A stretch of 64,000 bases of DNA, from contig JAEZZO010000009.1 of NCBI GenBank assembly GCA_023418475.1, positions 62,001-126,000 on the forward strand, given 5' to 3'. The notes under the pieces are model-generated. The model did not search any database. It worked only from the letters and a program-made list of their open reading frames with translations, and was not told the origin of the DNA. This DNA comes from Bacillota bacterium. Lineage in GTDB: Bacteria > Bacillota > Clostridia > Lachnospirales > Lachnospiraceae. A program made the position numbers and the translations under genes. Each line of letters begins with the position of its first letter. Position 1 is the first letter of the stretch. This document shows positions 9,156 through 16,576 of the stretch, piece by piece.

Positions 9156-9806
9156 TTACATATTTTTTATAATTTCAACCGTACTACCTGTTCTTATATT
9201 CGATGCGTTTGCTTCATCCGTATCAATATGCATTTCCAGAGTATAGCTTTCATCTACTCTGATCAGTACATGATTGAAAATGGTTCCGCGTTCATTATCC
9301 GTCTTCACGGAAACAATTTGGCCGTTTACTACTCCAGCTGCTTTTGCATCGTTTGGCGACATATGAATATGTCTCTTTGCAATGATACAGCCTTCGGTTA
9401 AGTACAAAACTCCCTTCGGTCCTACAAGTGCTACGGGTGCTGATCCCTCGATATCCCCCGATTCTCTGATTGGAACCTTTATTCCAAGTTTGATGGAATC
9501 AGTAGCGGATACCTCCACCTGTGACTTTACACGAAGCGGCCCTAATATTCTGACATTTTCTATAGCACGGAGCTTCAGTCCAACGATCGTTACACATTCT
9601 TGTGCAGCATACTGACCACCCATTAATTCTTTCTTCTTTGTTAATTCATACTCTTTGCCAAACAGCGTTTCTAAATCCTCTTTCGATAAATGAACGTGTC
9701 TTGCGGATACGCCCACAGGTACGATATACCCTTCCTCTGCCACCTGCTCTTGCTTCATGACTTCCATTACCATTTTTGTTACCAGCTCTACTGTTTTATC
9801 GTTCAA
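9156..9806 (-). CDS. pduL: PduL-type phosphate propanoyltransferase
   Basis: 216 aa. Converts propionyl-CoA and phosphate to propionyl phosphate, recycling CoA inside the compartment. Two PduL domains are visible with the metal-binding motifs VSARHVHLS near residue 33 and KRHIHMSPNDA near residue 143. The first about 20 residues form an amphipathic helix (VELVTKMVMEVMKQ) of the encapsulation-peptide kind, joined by a short linker to the catalytic body, so the enzyme is probably lumenal. A separate acetate or propionate kinase is not present in the window. Confidence 0.95.
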   Translation of the reverse strand: MNDKTVELVTKMVMEVMKQEQVAEEGYIVPVGVSARHVHLSKEDLETLFGKEYELTKKKELMGGQYAAQECVTIVGLKLRAIENVRILGPLRVKSQVEVSATDSIKLGIKVPIRESGDIEGSAPVALVGPKGVLYLTEGCIIAKRHIHMSPNDAKAAGVVNGQIVSVKTDNERGTIFNHVLIRVDESYTLEMHIDTDEANASNIRTGSTVEIIKNM

Positions 9807-10198
9807 GCTTCCACCTGCTCTTTCTGAATGATTCCAGCTCTATGTATGGATAGATTTCCGGATTGTAAATCATAGATCCATACATGATTTCAGTGCCAAA
9901 TACAAATTTATATCAGATTAATTATGATCGCATCCAAATCCAATAACTCTATTTCTTATTCTTTGATGCACATATCACTCTATTTTACTAACTTTGACAT
10001 TCAAATCATCTATAGAGAATAAACAAGATAAATACTTCTGTCTTATAGTAAGAAGAAGTTCAGAATGAAGCCGGCTGATTCCATTCTGAATTCTTCTTAA
10101 AATATTAAATATCCAGTGCTCCTTCTGTTAAATAGTCACGCCGGAACCTACGTGTTACGTATACAATAATACTTTTCAAGTTTTACAATAAACTTGAA
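9807..10198. other. 392-base gap with two inverted repeats
   Basis: No gene seen. ATGTATGGAT near 9842 is matched by ATCCATACAT near 9880. A strong stem is formed by 10051-10067 and 10082-10098. The second has only a weak T-rich tail in the operon direction. Confidence 0.5.
10051..10098 (-). terminator. Strong 17-bp hairpin between shell gene and pduL
   Basis: Arms 10051-10067 and 10082-10098 pair over about 17 bases with a 14-base loop, reading AAGAAGAATTCAGAATG on the minus strand. The tail TTCTTCTTACTAT is a poor T-run, so it may be a partial terminator or mRNA-stability element separating the abundant shell transcripts from pduL. Confidence 0.5.
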
Positions 10199-10762
10199 TT
10201 ATTTTACTACAGGAAGAATTTTCTCTACATCTGTATGAGGCCTTGGAATTACATGGGTAGCAACCAATTCACCAAGCTTGGATGCAGCACTTGAACCAGA
10301 TTCAACTGCTGCCTTTACTGCACCAACATCTCCTCTTACCATAACCGTTACAAGTCCTGATCCGATTTTCTCGGTTCCGATTAATGTTACATTTGCTGCT
10401 TTTGACATTGCATCTGCTGCTTCAATTGCTGCTACTAAACCTCTTGTTTCAACCATTCCTAATGCTTCCTGTGCCATTTGATGATTCCTCCTATTAATTG
10501 TTGTAGAGGATTTCTCCTCCTTAGGCTTCGTTAACTTTTCTGCATCCTCTGTTTCGGTTTCTTTTTTCACATCGGAAGCTTTTTCTTTGTCTGTTACTTC
10601 TTTTGTATTGGATATTTCTTTTGTAACTTTTACCTTCTTTGTATCCTTCGCTACTATTAGGTCAGCCGTTTCTTTCGTGCCGGAAACTTTATTCGTGTCG
10701 GCTGTCTCATTTACAGCTTCCTTGGCAGTTTCATTTTTAACCTGCTTTTTTCTTTCTGCCAC
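10199..10762 (-). CDS. BMC-H shell protein with an in-frame Lys/Glu/Thr-rich N-terminal extension and an internal start
   Basis: Full ORF 187 aa. Residues 96-187 are a canonical hexameric shell protein (PduA/PduJ type), starting MAQEALGMVETRG and about 88% identical to the product of 11078-11353. Residues 1-95 are a charged, low-complexity region rich in Lys, Glu and Thr with no recognised domain. Translation of the long form can start at GTG 10762, whose G is shared with the TAG stop of the upstream shell gene. The ATG at 10477, however, has AGGAGG nine bases upstream and gives a normal 92-aa shell protein. Either both forms are made or the short one is the main product; sequence alone cannot decide. 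Confidence 0.85.
   Translation of the reverse strand: MAERKKQVKNETAKEAVNETADTNKVSGTKETADLIVAKDTKKVKVTKEISNTKEVTDKEKASDVKKETETEDAEKLTKPKEEKSSTTINRRNHQMAQEALGMVETRGLVAAIEAADAMSKAANVTLIGTEKIGSGLVTVMVRGDVGAVKAAVESGSSAASKLGELVATHVIPRPHTDVEKILPVVK
10478..10520 (-). promoter_or_regulatory. Internal ribosome site and SD-type hairpin before the internal BMC-H start
   Basis: AGGAGG lies nine bases before the ATG at 10477. Just upstream a stem GAGGA/TCCTC (10506-10519, loop GAAA on the mRNA) matches the repeated hairpins upstream of the paralogous shell gene at 11353. The leader therefore appears to be duplicated along with the gene, and here it is read in frame. Confidence 0.65.
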
Positions 10763-11052
10763 TATTTCTCACCACCTGTCAGCCTTGCTGCACTGATGCT
10801 TACCATTTTTCTTGTTTCTTCATGCGGATTAGCAATTACGGCATGAACACAGGGCTTCATCGCATTTGCCGCTGCGGTTTCAATTGCTTGTGTTACAGAA
10901 GATACGTCCCCCTGAACGATAATTGTCACCAGTCTTCCGCCTAATTTTCTCTCCCAGGTAACAAATTCTACGTCAGCTGTTTTACACATTACATCTAGTG
11001 CCTCAATTGCAGCCGTAACACTCGGTATTTCGATAAATCCAAAAGCTTTCAT
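10762..11052 (-). CDS. BMC-H shell protein, divergent
   Basis: 96 aa, a single BMC domain (MKAFGFIEIPSVTAAIEALDVM ... VIANPHEETRKM). It differs clearly from the two near-identical PduA/PduJ-like proteins around it, for example lacking the KIGSGLV pore-loop sequence; it has RKLGGRLVT instead. A distinct pore chemistry is likely. It ends in TAG overlapping the GTG of the next ORF by one base, implying translational coupling. Confidence 0.9.
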   Translation of the reverse strand: MKAFGFIEIPSVTAAIEALDVMCKTADVEFVTWERKLGGRLVTIIVQGDVSSVTQAIETAAANAMKPCVHAVIANPHEETRKMVSISAARLTGGEK

Positions 11053-11077
11053 TTTCGTCCATACCTTTCCATTAGCC

Positions 11078-11353
11078 CTACAGTCTCGGAAGAATTTTCT
11101 CTACATCTGTATGTGGTCTAGGAATTACATGAACTGCTACTAATTCACCAAGCTTGGAAGCTGCGGCTGCACCAACCTCAGTTGCTGCTTTTACTGCGCC
11201 TACATCACCTCTAACCATAACAGTTACAAGTCCTGATCCGATTTTTTCTGTTCCGATCATTGTTACTTCTGCTGCTTTCACCATTGCATCTGCAGCCTCA
11301 ATTGCTGCTGTTAATCCTCTTGTTTCTACCATTCCTAATGCTTCCTGTGCCAT
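11078..11353 (-). CDS. BMC-H major shell protein, PduA/PduJ type
   Basis: 91 aa canonical hexameric shell protein, with the pore-loop sequence KIGSGLVTVMV and C-terminus HVIPRPHTDVEKILPRL. Translation starts at ATG 11353 with AAGGAGGA nine bases upstream. The very strong ribosome site and the hairpin array upstream (11369-11477) fit a highly expressed structural protein. Near-identical to the internal-start product at 10199-10477, suggesting tandem duplication with the intervening 10762-11052 gene. Confidence 0.95.
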   Translation of the reverse strand: MAQEALGMVETRGLTAAIEAADAMVKAAEVTMIGTEKIGSGLVTVMVRGDVGAVKAATEVGAAAASKLGELVAVHVIPRPHTDVEKILPRL

Positions 11354-11362
11354 AATAAATAA

Positions 11363-11478
11363 TCCTCCTTGTTTTGTGGAGGATTTCTCCTCCTTGTTTT
11401 GTGGAGGATTTCTCCTCCCTGTTATATGTTTTGGAAGAATACTCCTCCTGTTATTGGTGAAGGAGTATTTCTCCTTCC
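11363..11478 (-). promoter_or_regulatory. Array of four Shine-Dalgarno-like hairpins upstream of BMC-H
   Basis: On the mRNA strand, stems GGAGGA-GAAA-TCCTCC occur at 11378-11393 and 11403-11418 (an exact 25-bp tandem repeat), followed by degenerate copies at 11433-11448 and 11459-11477. The real ribosome site AAGGAGGA at 11363-11370 follows the array. Each hairpin presents and at the same time pairs an SD-like GGAGGA. A role in translation or mRNA stability is inference. Confidence 0.7.
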
Positions 11479-11502
11479 TGTTCTATAAAACCTTCCAGAT
11501 AC

Positions 11503-11640
11503 TTGCGAAACTCGAATAATTTTATCATTGTGTACACAGAAGGTACATGTTCCGGAGCGGAAGTTAAGCGGAAGGAGCGTTGGAGCGGAGGAATATGCAC
11601 CTTCTGTGTACACAATTCAGACAACTATATTGTTTCGCAA
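11503..11640. repeat. Family-A palindromic intergenic repeat, complete copy
   Basis: 138-bp imperfect palindrome bounded by TTGCGAAAC and GTTTCGCAA. Inner arms TTGTGTACACAGAAGGT and ACCTTCTGTGTACACAA flank a central segment GTTCCGGAGCGGAAGTTAAG and GGAGCGTTGGAGCGG. Related copies occur at 24.5, 31.9, 48.3 and 56.0 kb. No ORF is inside, so it is a MITE- or REP-like element. Confidence 0.8.
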
Positions 11641-11670
11641 TTAGATCCTATAAACTATTATCTACATTTA

Positions 11671-11985
11671 TCAGTTCTTGTCAAATGCGCTGATTTCTAG
11701 CATTTTTTCAATATCCTTTACCGGATTTGCTATAATGTGCTTCGTTACAACTCCGGCTAATTGCTCGGCGGCTACCTCCGCAGCTTCGACTGCTGCTTTA
11801 ACGTCATCCATGCTGCCGCGAAACTTTACTGTAACAAGTAAAGGGACGGGAAGTTTATCCGCATTTGCCGGTTTATTACGGTCAAAAGCTTCTATTGTAA
11901 CATTTGCTGCCTTACAGCCCGCATCTCCTGCTACAAAAGCTGTTACCAGACCGTATACTTCTATTAAGCCAAGTGCCTCTCCCAT
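11671..11985 (-). CDS. BMC-H shell protein with extended loop
   Basis: 104 aa from ATG 11985, chosen because GGAGGTAAGA precedes it; the in-frame ATG at 11997 overlaps that ribosome site. A single BMC domain with an insertion (DRNKPANADKLPVPLLVTV) in the region of the pore loop compared with the short paralogs. The C-terminus is HIIANPVKDIEKMLEISAF. It is the first shell gene in the operon. The longer loop probably changes the pore (inference). Confidence 0.9.
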   Translation of the reverse strand: MGEALGLIEVYGLVTAFVAGDAGCKAANVTIEAFDRNKPANADKLPVPLLVTVKFRGSMDDVKAAVEAAEVAAEQLAGVVTKHIIANPVKDIEKMLEISAFDKN

Positions 11986-12015
11986 TCTTACCTCCATAGA
12001 CCGCTAACCGGTAGT

Positions 12016-13218
12016 TTATTCATTCACAATTGCTATTTTTAAGCCTTCCATCCTAAGGTTTGTCACAAATCCTTCATTAATCTGGCTTAACGGGTATTTA
12101 TGAGTGATCAGCTTATCCATCGGAAGTCCGATCCCTTTTGCTCTCTTTAAGAAGTCAAAGGTTGTTGCATAATCTCTTAGTGTATATACCCAGGAACCTA
12201 CGGTTGTGATTTCCTTGGAGCAGATATCAAAATGAGGATTGATGGTTGCATCTCCGCCATTGATAAAGAAACCAAGTTCACATAAACCGCCGCCGTTACG
12301 GATGAATTTATAGATATTGGAATGTCCGACCGGCGATCCGGTACACTGGAAAGCAAAGTCTGCGAAGTATCCGCCGAAAGCATCCTTAACCGCTTCCGAA
12401 AGAGCTTCAATCCCCTTGTGATCCTTAAAGTTAACGTATTTGGTTGCTCCCATCTGCTTTGCAAATTCAAGTCTCTTCTGTTCACCATCTACTGCTACAA
12501 TATTCTCAATACCCATGGTACGGAGTACTGCAATACAAATCAGTCCAATTGGTCCGCAGCCCTGAACAACAACTCTGCTGTTAAATCTTAAAATACCTGT
12601 TGTCTTAGCTCTTTCTACTGCATGAATAAGAACCGCACAGGGTTCAATCAATATTCTGGAGTCTAAATCCAGATCGCTTACGTTGAATATGCTTGATCCG
12701 CCGCGAACTACAAGATAATCAGAGAACCAGCCGTTTAAATGCTTGTCGTCATCCGGTAATAATCCGTATACATCTGCACCGCCAACATTCTGCTTGTTAA
12801 GGTCATACATAGTGATATCCGGATTATCCTTAAAGATCATACAGGTCACTACCTTATCTCCAACCTTCAGATCCTTTCCGGCACTGTCCTTCTTCACATT
12901 CTTACCCATTTTCACGATCTCTCCGGTGCCTTCATGTCCCAGTACCACCGGTATTAAACCGAAGGGATCTCTTTTATATTCATGTGCATCTGTACCGCAG
13001 ATACCGCAGCCCTCTACCTTAACCAGAATATCCTCATCGCCAAGCTCAGGGATCGGATATTCTTTTAATTCAATGTGTTCCAGCTTGGTTAACATAGCAA
13101 CCTTTGCTGTCTTTGGAACATCCTTGCTGGTGCTAGCTGCCGGAGCTGCTTTCGTATTCTTTAATTCCTGAAGCACTTGTTTCACAATATCTTCAATTTT
13201 ATCTGAATTCATTCCCAT
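12016..13218 (-). CDS. Zinc-type alcohol dehydrogenase of the microcompartment
   Basis: About 400 aa, MDR superfamily. Residues 1-20 (SDKIEDIVKQVLQEL) form an amphipathic encapsulation helix, then a Ala/Thr-rich linker, then the catalytic domain with GCGICGTDAHEY and GHEGTGEIV and the NAD-binding QGCGPIGL. The structural-zinc lobe with four cysteines typical of the family is not seen. It would reduce propionaldehyde to 1-propanol, regenerating NAD+ for the aldehyde dehydrogenase in the lumen. ATG 13218 is preferred over 13230 because a small coupled ORF stops one base before it. Confidence 0.9.
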   Translation of the reverse strand: MGMNSDKIEDIVKQVLQELKNTKAAPAASTSKDVPKTAKVAMLTKLEHIELKEYPIPELGDEDILVKVEGCGICGTDAHEYKRDPFGLIPVVLGHEGTGEIVKMGKNVKKDSAGKDLKVGDKVVTCMIFKDNPDITMYDLNKQNVGGADVYGLLPDDDKHLNGWFSDYLVVRGGSSIFNVSDLDLDSRILIEPCAVLIHAVERAKTTGILRFNSRVVVQGCGPIGLICIAVLRTMGIENIVAVDGEQKRLEFAKQMGATKYVNFKDHKGIEALSEAVKDAFGGYFADFAFQCTGSPVGHSNIYKFIRNGGGLCELGFFINGGDATINPHFDICSKEITTVGSWVYTLRDYATTFDFLKRAKGIGLPMDKLITHKYPLSQINEGFVTNLRMEGLKIAIVNE

Positions 13219-13219
13219 G

Positions 13220-13291
13220 TTAATAACCATACCCTTTCCAAAGTCCAGTGATTTGTGCGGCGCACAAATTGCCGTGTGAAATATTTTTCAC
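13220..13291 (-). CDS. Possible 23-aa small ORF coupled to the alcohol dehydrogenase
   Basis: GTG start at 13291 with GGAGG five bases upstream, reading MKNISHGNLCAAQITGLWKG and three more residues, then TAA one base before the ATG at 13218. The dehydrogenase has only a weak ribosome site of its own, so the small ORF may serve translational coupling. It overlaps two of the hairpins at 13251-13293. No homolog is recognised; function unknown. Confidence 0.35.
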   Translation of the reverse strand: MKNISHGNLCAAQITGLWKGYGY

Positions 13292-13321
13292 ACTAACCTC
13301 CATCCTGCCTCCAGGCAGGAT
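13251..13321 (-). promoter_or_regulatory. Three consecutive hairpins between aldehyde and alcohol dehydrogenase genes
   Basis: Perfect inverted repeats ATTTGTGC/GCACAAAT (13251-13269), GTGTGAAA/TTTCACAC (13274-13293) and ATCCTGCCT/AGGCAGGAT (13302-13321). None has a T-run in the operon direction. They probably act as mRNA processing or stability elements. Confidence 0.55.
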
Positions 13322-13389
13322 AAAAACTATATAAAAACACCTAAGTGCTTTTTGCTGGTTGATAAATGCTTCCTAAGTTTCCCGCCACA

Positions 13390-14787
13390 TTAACGGATAC
13401 AAAGACTGTCGGACATTACGCAGCGTCTCTGTTTGGTAAAGGAACGGGCTGAGGTAAGTCCTTCCCCTGTTCTGCTGGCAATCGTAAAGGTGCAAAAGCC
13501 TTCACCACCGAATCCAAGTGCCGCATAGGAGGGAGCATTTTTCACGAAAATTGCGGTATCCACTGCTTTGCCAAAACGGGTAAGATTATCCACATTCTTA
13601 GAATGCATATGTGCGGAATGGCGGTTTCCATGCTCAAGCCATACTGCTTTTTCAATGGCATCGTCGATATCCTTAGCTCTCACGATACCAAGGATTGGCA
13701 TCATAAGCTCTTCTGCAATCAGAGGGTGTTCCTTTTCTCCTTCAAAGATAATGCAGCGGGTATTCTCGTGAGCCTTTATTCCAATCATGGATAGCAGGGT
13801 AATTGCATCCTTGCCCACACATTTACGGTTTAGCCTTCCATCCTTTAAAACAACTGCCCTAAGCTTCTCCTGCTCGTCCTGATTAATCGCATAGCAGCCG
13901 TTTTCCTTTAAATAATATACCAGCTCATCAACGATCTGCTCTACCGCAACGATCTCTTTCTCTGCAATACAGGGCAGATTATTGTCAAAGGTACATCCGT
14001 TTACGATATCTGCTGCCGCCTTCTTAATGTCAGCAGTTTCGTCTACAAGTACGGGGGGATTTCCTGCACCGGCTCCGATCCCGCGCTTTCCGGAGGAAAG
14101 AACTGTTGTAACTACACCAGGGCCTCCTGTTGCCACTAAAAGCTTAATGTCCGGATGCTTCATCATAATTTCGCTGCTCTCCAGAGTAGGTTTTACAACC
14201 GATACCGCAACATTCTCAGGTCCGCCTGCTGCAACAGATGCCTGATTTACCAGATTAACTGCATAGTTGGACACCTTGATGGCTGCCGGGTGAGGATTAA
14301 ATACTACTGTATTACCGCCTGCGATCATTCCGATGCTGTTGCAGAGAATGGTCTCACTTGGATTAGTGCAGGGTGTAATTGCACCAATTACTCCAAAGGG
14401 TCCCATCTCTATTAAGGTAAGTCCTCGGTCGCCGCTCCATGCAGTTGTTGTGATGTCTTCGGTTCCCGGTGTCTTTTCTGCGAGCAGCTGATGCTTTAAG
14501 ATTTTGTGAGGGACATTGCCCATTCCGGTTTCTTCCACGCCCATCTTTGCAAGCAGTTCTGCATTCTCTATTGTCATTTTACGAATATTAGCAATTATCT
14601 TCTCACGGCAGTCCATGGATAATTTCTGCATCACTGCCTGTGCTTTCTTTGCTGCAGCGATTGCCTCTTTCATATCTTCAAAAACTCCCAAGGTCTCCTG
14701 CTTTGTCTGTCCTGCAGCTGTTGTATCCTGTAATCTTTCTAATACCTGCTTCACAATACTTTGAAGCAATGCATCATTTTCTACCAT
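13390..14787 (-). CDS. CoA-acylating propionaldehyde dehydrogenase (PduP/EutE type)
   Basis: 465 aa. Oxidises propionaldehyde to propionyl-CoA with NAD+. The N-terminal 18 residues (LLQSIVKQVLERLQ) are an encapsulation helix, followed by a linker and the ALDH fold. The catalytic Cys is in TFDNNLPCIAEKE. The NAD-binding region includes AITPCTNPSETI and ATGGPGVV. The ATG is preceded by GAGGAGGTAATGAA. The ORF overlaps the end of the GlcG-like gene by 7 bases, so the two are probably translationally coupled. Substrate choice (propionaldehyde rather than acetaldehyde) is inferred from the operon. Confidence 0.93.
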   Translation of the reverse strand: MVENDALLQSIVKQVLERLQDTTAAGQTKQETLGVFEDMKEAIAAAKKAQAVMQKLSMDCREKIIANIRKMTIENAELLAKMGVEETGMGNVPHKILKHQLLAEKTPGTEDITTTAWSGDRGLTLIEMGPFGVIGAITPCTNPSETILCNSIGMIAGGNTVVFNPHPAAIKVSNYAVNLVNQASVAAGGPENVAVSVVKPTLESSEIMMKHPDIKLLVATGGPGVVTTVLSSGKRGIGAGAGNPPVLVDETADIKKAAADIVNGCTFDNNLPCIAEKEIVAVEQIVDELVYYLKENGCYAINQDEQEKLRAVVLKDGRLNRKCVGKDAITLLSMIGIKAHENTRCIIFEGEKEHPLIAEELMMPILGIVRAKDIDDAIEKAVWLEHGNRHSAHMHSKNVDNLTRFGKAVDTAIFVKNAPSYAALGFGGEGFCTFTIASRTGEGLTSARSFTKQRRCVMSDSLCIR

Positions 14788-15431
14788 TTCATTACCTCCT
14801 CGAGCCTTTTACCACCATACTCTGCAAGCATTGTGTCCTGTTCTTCCGTACCTCCGCTGACACCAAGGGCTCCCACAATCTCTTTGTTATAAATAAGTAC
14901 TACTCCACCACCGAAGATTACGATTTTCCCCTGGTTTGTAAATTGGATTCCGTATAAACTCTGGCCCGGCTGACTTAATTTTTTAAGCTCTGATGTCGAC
15001 ATTTTGAGGGCTGCGCAGGTGAAGGCTTTATTGTTAGCTATATCAAAGCTTGCTATATAGGCATTATCCATACAGTGGACCGCAATCGGTTGAGCTGCTG
15101 CATTGTGGACTGCAACAATGACGGATAAATTCATCTCTTTTGCTTTATTCTCCACTTCTTCGATAAGCAATACAGCTTCCCTTAGACCAAACCGGTTCGC
15201 TTTTTCTTTGTGCTGTGCCGGCTGATGTTCCAAAACCGCATCCGTAATCAAGGCCTCCAGAATTTGCTTCTGCGTATGCTCCAGTGTCTTCTCTGCCTGC
15301 TGCAGTTCAAGCTTCATTTCCCAATCATCTGATTGGCTCTGTACCTTTTCAACCCCTCGTGCAGCTTCTTGGATACTGTGATAAATTTCTGCCAGTTTTT
15401 TTGAATTTCGTTTATTCGAATGGTCTATCAT
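14781..15431 (-). CDS. GlcG/HbpS-family protein (PduO C-terminal-like)
   Basis: About 216 aa. The C-terminal half (from about residue 85) is a GlcG/HbpS domain, the fold found in the C-terminus of PduO and in heme-binding HbpS (FGGGVVLIYNKEIVGALGVSGG). The N-terminal half is predicted helical, with a charged coiled-coil-like stretch (MKLELQQAEKTLEHTQKQ). The ATP:corrinoid adenosyltransferase part of PduO is absent, in keeping with a B12-independent pathway. The role is unknown: cofactor binding or a scaffold are possible. ATG 15431 follows GAGGAATGAAT; 15437 is an alternative. Confidence 0.75.
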   Translation of the reverse strand: MIDHSNKRNSKKLAEIYHSIQEAARGVEKVQSQSDDWEMKLELQQAEKTLEHTQKQILEALITDAVLEHQPAQHKEKANRFGLREAVLLIEEVENKAKEMNLSVIVAVHNAAAQPIAVHCMDNAYIASFDIANNKAFTCAALKMSTSELKKLSQPGQSLYGIQFTNQGKIVIFGGGVVLIYNKEIVGALGVSGGTEEQDTMLAEYGGKRLEEVMKW

Positions 15432-15495
15432 ATTCATTCCTCTTTTCTCATATCAGATATCTTTTCCGGGATATGTGACATGTTTCTCGGAACGA

Positions 15496-16308
15496 TTATT
15501 TTAAACCTAACTGCTCGATTACCTTTTTTGCGATCTCGGATACAAAAGCATCGGACTCGGAAGAAGAGGTGCTCTCTGCTTTTCCCTGGCAGCTTGCACA
15601 GCTATGGCAGCTTGTCTCACCATTATGAAGCTTACCGCACAGATCAGCCGGGTGCTTGCCTTTCATGCCAAACTGTCTGCGGATTTCGTAAAGTCTCTGT
15701 ACCTGTGCATCGGATAATTCCTTCGGTCCACCGAGCTGTTTGGAGATATATAAAAGCTGAGCATAGAACTCAACGGATTCCATTTTGTGATAAGCGTTAA
15801 GCAGTGAATCGGAATATGCCAGTGCACCATGGTTCTCTAATAATACTGCATCATAATACTGAAGATATTTGGATACTGCATCCGGAATTTCTTCTGTAGA
15901 AGGTGTGCCGTACTCAGCAATCGGAACGCATCCAAGAGAGATAACAGCTTCCGGCATAATCGGTTGTGTTAATGGAATGCCTGCGATTGCAAAACCTGTT
16001 GCATACATCGGATGAGCATGTACTACGGAAGTAACATCCGGTCTCTCCTTGTATACTCTCATATGCATCTTAATCTCTGAGGAGGGTTTAAAACCTGCAT
16101 TCGCCTGAAGTACCTTACCATCCTTATCAACCTTGCAGATATATTCCGGTGTCATAAAGCCCTTGCTGACTCCGGTAGGGGTACATAAAAATTCATTATC
16201 GTTAAGTTTTACAGAAATGTTACCATCGTTGGCAGCTACCATACCCTTGTTATAAATTCTTTTACCAATCTCACATATCTCTTTCTTAATTTCGTATTCA
16301 GATTTCAT
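15496..16308 (-). CDS. L-fuculose/L-rhamnulose-phosphate aldolase, class II, microcompartment-targeted
   Basis: 270 aa. Splits fuculose- or rhamnulose-1-phosphate into dihydroxyacetone phosphate and L-lactaldehyde. Zinc-binding histidines are visible in VVHAHPMYATG and in the later ENHGALAYS segment. The last about 50 residues are not part of the usual fold: a Cys-rich stretch (CHSCASCQGK), a Ser-rich linker and a C-terminal amphipathic helix (FVSEIAKKVIEQLG) of the encapsulation type. First gene of the operon, with GGAGGATTTATA before ATG. Whether it prefers fuculose or rhamnulose phosphate cannot be told; the nearby rhaB and alpha-fucosidase suggest both. Confidence 0.92.
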   Translation of the reverse strand: MKSEYEIKKEICEIGKRIYNKGMVAANDGNISVKLNDNEFLCTPTGVSKGFMTPEYICKVDKDGKVLQANAGFKPSSEIKMHMRVYKERPDVTSVVHAHPMYATGFAIAGIPLTQPIMPEAVISLGCVPIAEYGTPSTEEIPDAVSKYLQYYDAVLLENHGALAYSDSLLNAYHKMESVEFYAQLLYISKQLGGPKELSDAQVQRLYEIRRQFGMKGKHPADLCGKLHNGETSCHSCASCQGKAESTSSSESDAFVSEIAKKVIEQLGLK

Positions 16309-16331
16309 TATAAATCCTCCTGTGTTATGTT

Positions 16332-16347
16332 GTTTTTGTTGGTTTTT
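16332..16347. promoter_or_regulatory. Operator-like 16-mer, downstream copy
   Basis: GTTTTTGTTGGTTTTT, identical to 16414-16429. It lies between the -10 box and the start codon of the aldolase gene, a repressor-type position. Confidence 0.6.
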
Positions 16348-16361
16348 AATTGTTTGTCTTC

Positions 16362-16390
16362 ATATTATCACTCAATACAACACTTGTCAA
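16362..16390 (-). promoter_or_regulatory. Sigma-A type promoter of the BMC operon
   Basis: On the minus strand TTGACA (16390-16385), a 17-base spacer, then TAATAT (16367-16362). Nearly consensus. It sits between two identical 16-mers, and about 50 bases upstream of the aldolase ATG. Confidence 0.85.
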
Positions 16391-16413
16391 CATTGAAATA
16401 CTGTTGTTTTGTG

Positions 16414-16429
16414 GTTTTTGTTGGTTTTT
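16414..16429. promoter_or_regulatory. Operator-like 16-mer, upstream copy
   Basis: Second copy of GTTTTTGTTGGTTTTT, 82 bp from the first, upstream of the -35 box. Two direct repeats flanking a promoter suggest a looping repressor such as the DeoR protein encoded at 5762-6535 (inference). Confidence 0.6.
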
Positions 16430-16472
16430 GCTGTGATTTATTTACAGTACTGTTTTTCTTTTACTGACATAG

Positions 16473-16516
16473 AAAAACCGTCTGTCAAACCTTTGAAAAA
16501 GGCCAAGACAAGCGGT
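16473..16516 (-). terminator. Terminator after the glycan operon
   Basis: On the minus strand ACCGCTTGTC (16516-16507) pairs with GACAGACGGT (16486-16477), followed by a T-run. It separates the UroD-like gene from the BMC promoter. Confidence 0.7.
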
Positions 16517-16576
16517 TCTGTCTTTTTTGTATCCTGCCATTATTTGCGCTTAGCGCATTTCGATTAGCTTAATAAA

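Noticed and set aside
11363..11478. 25-bp repeats as a CRISPR array
   Set aside because: Repeats are adjacent without spacers and contain SD-like hairpins; no cas genes are near.
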